From Apostichopus japonicus (taxonomy: Eukaryota; Echinodermata; Holothuroidea; Aspidochirotida; Stichopodidae): 64,000 nt of DNA. The translations under genes and the position numbers were made by a program. Location: the NCBI RefSeq assembly GCF_037975245.1, contig NC_092566.1, positions 6,512,001 to 6,576,000 of the forward strand, written 5' to 3'. The notes under the pieces are model-generated. The model was not told where the DNA came from, made no database searches, and saw only the letters and a program-made list of their open reading frames with translations. Positions 58,501 to 64,000 of the stretch are shown here, in pieces (position 1 is the stretch's first letter; each line of letters starts with the position of its first letter).

Positions 58501-61405
58501 AAAATCCTCATCCTTTTTCCCCTTCAGACTGGAATTTCATCAGATTCTGAGCCGTCTGTCTCAATCTCAAAGAGGAAAATAGGGCTGTCTGATTTTGTGT
58601 TGTGTGTTTCAAGGCTGGGCAGAAATGTTATTTTTTGGACTGATCGACCCTACAACAATGTACTTCTTCAAAGTTTGCATACCAATGGACAATGACTCAA
58701 AAATTGTCTTCAAATACTACAAAATTTTGAATTGATGGATTTTAGCAACCGAAACCTTCATGAACGAGTCAGGATTGGCCTTAGGTGTTTAAAATATGAC
58801 TAAATTTTCGCTTTTACTGTAAATGTCGCCAGACCTATAAAAATGCATTATACTGAACAGTACAAACTTAAATCAATTTGTACTCTAGATAATTATGGGG
58901 GAAGGGGGGGGATTGCAGAGGTTTTACAGATAGTTACTAATTAACACTGATAACAATTTATACTAGGAATGAGTGTATTTTGTAATGATAGGCCTATATG
59001 TTTCCTGTTCGAGTGCATAAATATTCAACATTAAAAATGATGTACAGTACTGTGGGCCTAGAGGGGTCCCCTTAAATGCATCCAACCAGTCAAATCATTC
59101 TGCATTTATAGTACTATAGCAACTGAACCAAAAATCATGTCTCTTTATATAGGGTTTGTATATAATAAAAATATTTAAAAAATAAAAGGGAAAAGAACAC
59201 TGCTTTTCAGTGCTTTTTCCAACTAAAAATTCTGCAATCTGCATTAATTAAAGAAGTTTGCAATTTAAGAAAAGTTCTATGATTTTGAATCTTCACTAGT
59301 ACTATAGTATCTGATGAAAAATATACAATATATTATAAAGTATATATTATAATATATATAGAACATAATATATAATAACATATTATCCATCAAATGTTTT
59401 AAGATGACCCATAAATAAATTTAAGGTACAGAACAAGCTCAAGTAGAAATACTGTATTTTATAACCAAATATTACGATCATCAGCACTATGCAGGGAATT
59501 TAACTAAGTACTGTAGTATTTCAATTCTGTGTAGCAGGTCTGAAGGCTGTGAAATTTGTCTCTAATATTATCAAACATGACTGATCCCTGTCTACAAAAA
59601 AAACAAAAAACAAAAAAAAGCTGCTAAACATTTCTGCACTTGTATAGATCTAGCATTTTCACAATTTTGAAGAGCATTTTACACAATTTTGAAGAGCATT
59701 TTACAATGCCATACTGGGTAACTTATTCTCTGCTATGCTACAGTACTGTAGGTACACCTGACTGGTACACACAGTACAGAATGAATTGCTTTCACAGTCC
59801 TGACTGCCACAGGTCTACAACATACACTTCACTCGCTTCATACTATCATTCACTATCTACAGAAGTAAACAAGAGCTGATAAAATGATGAAACTGATGAT
59901 GTCATGGTTTGGAACATCACATATTCACATTACTATATGAGATGACACACTTAGTCTGTAACCCTTTCATATCTGCATACCACAGCACATCTGTACAAAA
60001 GACAACACTCTTTACAGTCTTACGCTTTCACAACCACTTACAGATCTTGCTGCCGCCAGAACTTATGACGATAATAATTTGATAAATCATTCCTTTGATG
60101 CATACATGTATGTGTACACACTTCCTTACACACGGCAGTTTCCTGCTTAATGTGCACAATCAGCAGAGTTAAAACATTATGATTGGAAGCATGAGATGGA
60201 CAGCATACATGTGCGTTACTGTTGGTGCACAAGTAGTCGAAAGTGAGGAGGAGGCAAAGAACTGCTGTACATGTACAGTACAGACGATCCTACTGAACAG
60301 AGGATACTATTACAGTATTATTATTATTAGTAGTAATCTGTATGTACTGTCCCTTCATAGTATAGATAGATGGTCCTACTGAACAGAGGATACTATTACA
60401 GTATTATTATTATTAGTAGTAATCTGTTTGTCCCGTCCCTTCATAGTATAGATGGTCCTACTGAACACAGGATACTATTACAACATCATTATTATTATTA
60501 TTATTGTAATCTGTTTGTACCGTCCTTTCATTATATAGACGGTCCTACGGTACAGGGGATACTATTACAGTATTATTATTATTGTAATCTGTACGTACCG
60601 TCCCTTCATACTATTTGATGCACTGCAGTGTCATGTATTGTCCCTTGCTTGAACCTGTATAGTATTTAACTGTACAACACCTATATATAAACCATTCAAT
60701 TTGGCAATTTTATGACTCATATACTGTATAGGTAGTTTCAGGTAACAATGAATATATAGCCAATAGTAGAGAGACAATATTGTAGAGCTCTGAAGAAAGG
60801 ACTAGGAGGAAAAGTTGTCATGAGTACCTAGGGAAAAGGGTCTAAATGAAGGGATTTCCCCACTCCCATTTGTTAAAAATAAAGAAATTGATTTTTAAAG
60901 GGTACACCTTCATGAAAGTTGGTAAGTCTGGATTTGATCTTAAAAGCTCAGTCTTTATTCAGAACAGTACATGAATGTATCTAAGTAACACCAGGTGATG
61001 GCTAGGTTTACTAGGAAGCTAGTGATATCCATTTTGTTTCTCTGGGGTGAGGAGAGGGTGGGAGAGGGTGGGAGGGGTAGGGGGGGTGGGAGGAGGGCTT
61101 GTCAACAGAAAGGAGGCTCTTCATATCCTGAGTAACTCCTAAACCTCATGATGCTAACGTAACAAATGAATGAAAAGTTTTGTCAGGACTTACCTGCACA
61201 GCACTGTTCACAAAGCAGTTGTTCTCTCCGGTGGGGTTCGTGAGACCCCTCGAATACTGGATACTGGCAGGAGCCACATCCAACGGGTCATCGTTCTCCC
61301 CTTTCAATCTTTTCATCATGTTCTTTAATGTTCCTGTGTACTTTGAAAAATCGTGCGGTTTGGGTAAAATACGCTCTGCTGTGAGTTGATATTCCGTGTC
61401 CATAT
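40250..61405 (-). CDS. USP53/54: USP53/USP54-like ubiquitin-specific protease (whole gene span)
   Basis: Multi-exon gene on the minus strand; coding exons at 61194-61403, 56718-56810, 54185-54319, 53325-53438, (one exon not found), 50034-50124, 49290-49347, 48936-49027, 46489-46638, 45097-45259, 41479-42900, 41124-41319 (or to 41057) and 40250-40574. All placed junctions are GT-AG and phases agree, except between 53325 and 50124 where an exon must be missing. Seen: Cys box [18 protein letters not shown], then [28 protein letters not shown] and the His box [14 protein letters not shown], in the order found in USP53/USP54 and Drosophila echinus. A long Ser/Thr/Pro-rich, probably disordered tail follows, ending in a helical segment resembling the MIT-like helix of USP54. 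Known of the family: cytoplasmic or junction-associated proteins once called inactive, with K63-linked ubiquitin activity later reported for the vertebrate proteins. Function here is inferred from homology only. Confidence 0.93.
41057..41319 (-). CDS. USP53/54: USP53/54 penultimate or alternative last exon
   Basis: Acceptor tttcag at 41320-41322; phase matches the large exon and completes the helix [16 protein letters not shown]. Two endings are possible. Read through, it stops at 41057 after ...ITESKT, giving a complete C-terminus. Alternatively a donor AAAAG|gtttgt leaves the exon at 41124 in phase 2, which is exactly what the 40250-40574 exon needs. I cannot tell which is used; both may be. 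Confidence 0.8.
41479..42900 (-). CDS. USP53/54: USP53/54 large exon: disordered Ser/Pro-rich tail
   Basis: 1,422 bp, in frame with the previous exon (phase 1) through acceptor ttgacag, ending GCAGCAT|gtgagt. About 474 residues rich in Ser, Thr, Pro, Asn and charged runs (for example [12 protein letters not shown]), with no recognised domain until the end, where a helix ([20 protein letters not shown]) begins that resembles the MIT-like helical segment of USP54. Such tails in this family carry partner-binding motifs. GC content is higher than in the surrounding introns. Other open frames on both strands here are shadows. Confidence 0.93.
42901..43739 (-). other. USP53/54 intron, unique part
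   Basis: AT-rich intronic sequence below the 52-bp array; nothing recognisable. Confidence 0.6.
43740..45096. repeat. 52-bp intronic array contiguous with a USP53/54 splice donor
   Basis: About 26 units; the plus-strand unit includes GAATCCTGAGCATACTTACT, CAATAGTTTACATGTTACTG and TTTAGTCA. On the gene's strand each unit begins with a donor-like GTAAGTATG or GTTAGTATG followed by CTCAGGATTCATTC. The unit touching the exon contains the real donor (CCTG|gtgagtatgctcagg). The exon-proximal units (44.85-45.09 kb) are nearly identical; those far from the exon are more diverged. Confidence 0.93.
45097..45259 (-). CDS. USP53/54: USP53/54 exon: [24 protein letters not shown]
   Basis: 163 bp, 54 codons plus one base; acceptor cttcag, donor CCTG|gtgagt. 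Encodes the last helix and strand of the USP fold ([20 protein letters not shown] in vertebrates). The donor is immediately continuous with the 52-bp intronic array, which looks derived from it. Confidence 0.95.
45260..46488 (-). other. USP53/54 intron
   Basis: AT-rich, with a T-run at 46352-46370. No repeat family recognised. Confidence 0.6.
46489..46638 (-). CDS. USP53/54: USP53/54 exon with His box [12 protein letters not shown]
   Basis: 150 bp, 50 codons, phase 0 at both ends; acceptor atttag, donor CCG|gtaagt. Contains [17 protein letters not shown], in which the His of KHY aligns with the catalytic His of the canonical GHY motif; the usual upstream H-x-G is absent, as in all USP53/54. 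LYLEDTTV supplies the acidic residue expected for the third catalytic position. Confidence 0.95.
46639..47420 (-). other. USP53/54 intron, part flanking the 38-bp array
   Basis: (AAAAC)n near 46662-46680; otherwise nothing. Confidence 0.55.
47425..48830. repeat. 38-bp intronic array
   Basis: About 37 units; plus-strand unit CCGACACCACAATGTGATAC plus AAACAAGAGAATAGAATA. Two alternating variants (...GAATACCGACACC and ...GAATGCTGACAAC) give a higher-order pattern. As 38 is not a multiple of three, a frame cycles through all three phases every 114 bp, yet none of the minus-strand frames has a stop for about 450-515 codons. Confidence 0.94.
48936..49027 (-). CDS. USP53/54: USP53/54 exon: [19 protein letters not shown]
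   Basis: 92 bp, two leading bases then 30 codons; acceptor ttgacag, donor GAT|gtaagt. It encodes the central beta strand (TIGINWD; TIGLVWD in vertebrates) and the following helix up to SLRVKD. The intron that follows carries the 38-bp array. Confidence 0.93.
49290..49347 (-). CDS. USP53/54: USP53/54 micro-exon: [19 protein letters not shown]
   Basis: 58 bp, acceptor ttcgcag, donor G|gtgagt. With the previous exon it forms the CPSKCG knuckle, then reaches the conserved NCPDV turn. Short, but phases fit on both sides. Confidence 0.88.
49348..50033 (-). repeat. USP53/54 intron with a tandem duplication
   Basis: Two diverged copies of about 190 bp (roughly 49417-49595 and 49613-49808), sharing GACTTCCGTTT, TCTAAGTCA, TGGTCACTA, TGTGTAGTTACTT and CCGAACACCCT. 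Confidence 0.75.
50034..50124 (-). CDS. USP53/54: USP53/54 exon: [16 protein letters not shown]
   Basis: 91 bp. One leading base completes a codon (so the missing upstream exon must end in phase 2), then 30 codons ending ...KRDCP|gtaagt in phase 0. Acceptor is gtcaacag. The FGKVLSNAS segment matches the family's FGELLQNAS helix, and the terminal Cys begins the second half of the zinc knuckle. Confidence 0.87.
50125..51129 (-). other. USP53/54 intron; missing exon expected in 50.1-53.3 kb
   Basis: Phases require an exon of 3n+2 bases in this intron. I found no Cys-x-x-Cys frame with splice sites here. Confidence 0.5.
51130..51335 (+). mobile_element. Penelope-like retroelement fragment with hammerhead-like core (copy B)
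   Basis: Shares about 200 bp with the 63.6-kb copy, starting in a C/T-rich stretch and ending in the core and ...AACTTACTTTT. The core has stem I TTGGCC (51275-51280) with GGCCAA (51314-51319), TTGAAGA at 51282-51288, stem II GATCC/GGATC around a TGCTA loop, GAAAC at 51305-51309 and GTC at 51310-51312. Only the first base of the CTGANGA box differs from the hammerhead consensus. It lies in a USP53/54 intron, on the strand opposite to the gene. Confidence 0.6.
51336..52715 (-). other. USP53/54 intron
   Basis: AT-rich; short (TA)n at 51892-51909. The plus-strand frame at 51.4 kb ([10 protein letters not shown]...) resembles a zinc-finger scrap but is not supported. Confidence 0.5.
52716..53135. 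repeat. 101-bp intronic tandem repeat
   Basis: Four full units and a partial fifth, starting near 52716, 52816, 52917, 53018 and 53118; the motif TCTGAATGTGGGACACACTC is followed by GCAGATTGTAACAGCATTG. Confidence 0.93.
53325..53438 (-). CDS. USP53/54: USP53/54 exon: [13 protein letters not shown]...[11 protein letters not shown]
   Basis: 114 bp, 38 codons, phase 0 at both ends; acceptor tttctag, donor CAG|gtaatg. The segment corresponds to the vertebrate stretch around HCISHQKFAMT. It should be followed by a Cys-x-x-Cys exon that I could not find. Confidence 0.95.
53464..53904. other. USP53/54 intron, polypyrimidine-rich
   Basis: A-runs near 53500 and a long C/T-rich, CCCCTCC-type tract at 53780-53880. 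Open frames here are composition artefacts. Confidence 0.6.
53905..54184. repeat. Tandem duplication of the exon-54185 donor region
   Basis: On the gene's strand the exon end GAATGC-TTC|gtgag is echoed by AAAGAATGCATTGTCTATAC (about 54075-54056) and twice by AAAGAATGCTTTGTGAATC (about 53963 and 53936). The 120-bp intronic flank (ACAATTTAA...CACTGG.GCTATGTAATG, TTCTTAGTCCAT, TGGGGGA) is repeated once with it. Confidence 0.82.
54185..54319 (-). CDS. USP53/54: USP53/54 exon: [16 protein letters not shown]...MDDAAECF
   Basis: 135 bp, 45 codons, phase 0 at both ends; acceptor tttcag, donor TTC|gtgagt. Contains the [10 protein letters not shown] helix and SMDDAAECF, the family's variant of the USP QQDAxEF box. 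Its donor end has been tandemly copied into the intron (see the repeat at 53905-54184). Confidence 0.96.
54320..56717 (-). other. USP53/54 intron
   Basis: AT-rich. A 170-codon minus-strand frame at 54713-55225 has no recognised domain, no matching splice sites and a length that chance allows. Confidence 0.55.
56718..56810 (-). CDS. USP53/54: USP53/54 exon: ALWHMDVFR...[10 protein letters not shown]
   Basis: 93 bp, 31 codons, phase 0 at both ends, acceptor tttcag and donor AAG|gtgatt. It continues the Cys box helix directly (NSAVQ joined to [10 protein letters not shown]) and includes the Cys-rich [10 protein letters not shown] segment that is diagnostic for USP53/USP54 among USPs. Confidence 0.95.
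56811..60280 (-). other. USP53/54 first intron, lower part
   Basis: AT-rich; many TACTGTA/TACAGTA words; TA-rich palindromic tract at 59318-59385. No repeat family recognised. Confidence 0.55.
60286..60615. repeat. 85-bp intronic tandem repeat
   Basis: Four units, each GGTCCTACTGAACAGAGGAT, ACTATTACAGTATTATTATT, then CTGTatgTaCYGTCCCTTCA; the ATT tract varies in length. Confidence 0.92.
61194..61405 (-). CDS. USP53/54: USP53/54 exon with start Met and catalytic Cys box
   Basis: Encodes 70 residues from the ATG at 61403-61401 to ...NCFVNSAVQ, followed by a clean CAG|gtaagt donor. Residues 53-70 form the USP Cys box; Cys63 is the expected nucleophile. The first 50 residues are charged, carry an [12 protein letters not shown] stretch and are unlike the vertebrate N-terminus. 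Just before the ATG the sequence reads ...tatag|AT, so the exon may begin at 61405 with an upstream 5'UTR exon; alternatively transcription starts further upstream and this ATG is the first. No other in-frame Met precedes it in the open frame. Confidence 0.92.
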
Positions 61406-61895
61406 CTATATAACAGAAATTGAAATGATGTGAAAGGTGGCCAATTGCAAACTGTACAAAATAATTATAAAGACAAAATTATAAATGATCGGCTAGAACA
61501 CCAATTCAAGCTCTCTGACTTCAGATACTGTGTGGTATACCAGCTGAGCCACTGTACAACATTGAGGCCTACTGATTTTGTACTAACCCTACTGACACAC
61601 TGGTTCAGTGTTCGTTTGTTCGCTGGACATTTATTTAACCAATAACAATTTCTGTCTTTTTCTCATAACCGAGGAGGTAAAAGATGGTATCAGAACCACC
61701 ATCTTGGGAGTCCCACACACCAGCACACAATGCACTTCACCAAAACAAAGGGTCAAAAGGTCACAGTCTTGTAAACTAGATCATCTGATCCAGATTAAAG
61801 AGGAAGTTAATTCCAGTGAACAGCGAATGAACAATGTGTATCGGTGTATCTACTGTTTGTCAACAAGTGATAGAGATACATGCTTCCCATTCAAC
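61406..61895. other. Upstream flank or 5' intron of USP53/54
   Basis: No promoter element or 5'UTR exon can be supported. Confidence 0.4.
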
Positions 61896-61898
61896 CCC

Positions 61899-62903
61899 TA
61901 ATGAAAGATATGCCAGTCGTTCCACTGTAATCAATTGTTACAGGTATGAGGGGACAAGTGCTCTCCAAACAAGGTGCAAATTCTATCCATACCTGTACTA
62001 TTGTATACAGTGAGGGTACACACACACAGAAGTACAGTACCTCCAGATTTTAAAACTCTACTATCATGTTTTTGGCTACAGTCAGTATTTTACTTGTAAA
62101 CCAAACTTTCAAATTCATAATTTCTCCCCTAGGTAATAAACTATGCAGTACTTATTAACATTACTAGCAAATGACAATTACTATATATATACTGTATTCC
62201 AAATTTCCATTCTGATAAAACTGCAGTTTCTTTTTCCACACAGCCTGACCCTTATTATGATATATGAAATTGAAATGAAACACTGAGTTCAGTGTAAAAT
62301 AGACTTGATATTCAAACGTGTCATACAATGATGTCATGAATCTTACGGTACTTGAAATGTAAATTCTAAGTGTACGTAACAATGGCAGGAATAAAACGTT
62401 GTGGGATGACACAAAGGATACTTGATCATGCATGAAAGCAGTTGGTTTTACTTGTACAGTTCATTTGTTCTAAAATATATTGGTCATCAATGGGAACTTT
62501 ATATTCCTTTAAACCCATATCCTGTTTCTGTTGGCCTACATTTGTTCCTAATGAAAGATATGCCAGTCGTTCCACTGTAATCAATTGTGTAATCAAGTGC
62601 TCTCCAAACAAGGTGCAAATTCTATCCATACCTGTACTATTGTATACAATGAGGGTGCACACAGACTGAATTATCTCCAGATTTTAAAACTCTACTATCA
62701 TGTTATTGGCTACAGTCAGTATTTTATTTGTAAACCAAACTTTCAAATTCATAATTCCTCCCCATACGTAATAAACTATGCAGTAATTAACATTAATAGC
62801 AAATGACAATTACTATATATATATATATATATATATATGGGAAATTGGGAACTTTATATTCCTTTTAACCCATATCCGGTTTCTTTTGCCTACATTTGTT
62901 CTA
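61899..62903. repeat. Duplicated 290-bp and 57-bp blocks
   Basis: Block A (CCTAATGAAAGATATGCCAG through CAATTACTATATATAT) occurs at 61899-62190 and 62549-62825; block B (GGGAACTTTATATTCCTTT through CCTACATTTGTTC) at 62491-62548 and 62847-62903, giving the order A, unique, B, A, B. The second A ends in a (TA)n at 62812-62838. Confidence 0.9.
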
Positions 62904-63597
62904 GTGACACACAATGGGAAGGTTAAAATGAAACCATTGTACTAGACACATATTCACCTACTGTATGACTTATGTTTACTTATTTTGGCTATGACAAAGC
63001 AAACAGTCTGCTACTGACCCTGTTACCAATCACAGGAGGCAGTTTCCTTTCTGTTGGATGTATCCTAGCAGGGTCTTGTAGTAAACATTACTTAAAGTAT
63101 CGATTGATATATTTAACTATCACAGTGCTGGGTGTGATATATGAGAGAAATAAATCTGGTCCATCAACTATCCCTTATCTTAAACTCAATCGACTGTAGT
63201 CAAGACCAGCCAAAAATATGCAATCTTCTCCAAGATGATGTAATAATATTGATTGAATCACAAACAAGGTACACAGTACTTTACAGAGTACATTATTACA
63301 AACTTGAGGGGAAAACAATCTATATAATTTATCAAACTTGTAGATACTCAGCAGAAGAATGTATCTTTAGAGAATGATTTTGAAAGATTTTGTTTCCTTT
63401 GTTCTCCCTTTTTCTTGTTGTTTTTATCAAACATTGAATGAGATAATATTTCAAAAGATCAATTGTGATTATCACCGTCATAAAATTTGACACTTTGACA
63501 GAACTTTTCCATGTATTTTACGGGGAATAATTTTAGTGTTCAAATTTTGCGTAGCAGTATTGAAGGCTCTGAATTTCATCCCTCACAAAAAAAAATG
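62904..63597. other. No gene seen
   Basis: AT-rich; short open frames at 62972-63377 are not recognised. Confidence 0.45.
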
Positions 63598-63840
63598 TGT
63601 AAAAGTAAGTTTGGCCTGACGTCTCGATCCTAGCAGGCTAGCAGGATCTTCTTCAGCGGCTGAATGGCAAGTTACAGTAACAGAAGGGACACAAACACGC
63701 ACAGAATACAGACAGGTTAATGAGCAGGATGAACACAAAAGAGATGGATGTAAGAGGATTAGTAGACAAGGGATGGAGAGAAAAAGAAAGAAACAGCAGG
63801 GGGAAGAGGAGATGTAGGAGATAAACTGTAGAGGGACAAA
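63598..63840 (-). mobile_element. Penelope-like retroelement fragment with hammerhead-like core (copy C)
   Basis: Reverse-strand sibling of the 51.2-kb copy. Read on the minus strand it has an intact CTGAAGA (63656-63650), a GATCC/GGATC stem whose loop has been lengthened by a short duplication, GAGAC (mutated GAAAC, 63625-63621), then GTC. It continues into the same ...CATCCCTTGTCTACTAATCC flank. Confidence 0.6.
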
Positions 63841-64000
63841 GAGAGTATTAAGGGATGAGGATAGGGAGTAAACTAGAGATGGAAATTATCATTTAAAAAA
63901 AAGAAGATCTTTGGTTCATTTTTAAAAAAAAACTGCTATATAGTACATCTTTAGACTTGTATAGCAACTTGATAAATTTTTGCACTTTAGCATTTTGCTA

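Noticed and set aside
59043-59054. miR-101-like sequence TACAGTACTGTG
   Set aside because: The match is a short near-palindrome of a word common throughout the window, and there is no hairpin precursor around it.

Overview
The window is eukaryotic, AT-rich and gene-poor: spliced genes with GT-AG introns, many tandem arrays and many small transposon relics. The two recognisable genes and the repeat types (TTAA-flanked and hAT-like MITEs, a tRNA-derived SINE, Penelope-like relics with hammerhead-like cores, an L2/CR1-type reverse transcriptase relic) suit a marine invertebrate deuterostome. An echinoderm such as a sea cucumber is my best guess, but nothing here proves it.

Layout. 1-11.3 kb has no gene I can support; it holds a decayed retroelement fragment at the very start, an 18-bp minisatellite (0.8-1.2 kb), a TTAA-flanked MITE (3.7-4.1 kb), a 14-bp array (5.1 kb), a CCACC-rich VNTR (6.3-6.8 kb) and a SINE (10.1-10.5 kb) with a truncated sibling (7.5 kb). 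At 11.3-13.2 kb on the minus strand lies the large exon of a leucine-rich-repeat surface protein with two similar LRR modules and a hydrophobic C-terminus. From 13.2 to 35.8 kb there is again no gene: two hAT-type MITE copies (15.8 and 33.9 kb), a frameshifted RT fragment (20.2-20.8 kb), an inverted pair of the TTAA MITE plus a fold-back element (24.2-25.5 kb), and a G/C-run-rich cluster of DNA-transposon relics (28.4-34.3 kb). At 35.8-36.9 kb there is a 27-bp satellite-like array with a palindrome in every unit.

From 61.4 kb down to about 40.25 kb, minus strand, runs one multi-exon gene, the single USP53/USP54 (Drosophila echinus type) ubiquitin-specific-protease homologue. I could place twelve coding exons with splice sites and reading phases; one exon, expected to carry half of the zinc knuckle, was not found. 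Its introns are full of minisatellites. In two of them the repeat unit starts at the 5' splice site itself, so tandem copies of the donor region run into the intron (exon 3, and a 26-unit, 52-bp array after exon 10). A third intron carries a 38-bp array with no stop codon in any minus-strand frame.

The two genes do not form a pathway. The main points of interest are the donor-seeded intronic arrays, the palindromic 27-bp array, the hammerhead-like cores in the three dispersed retroelement fragments, and the USP homologue's apparently intact Cys/His/acidic residues in a family long described as inactive.
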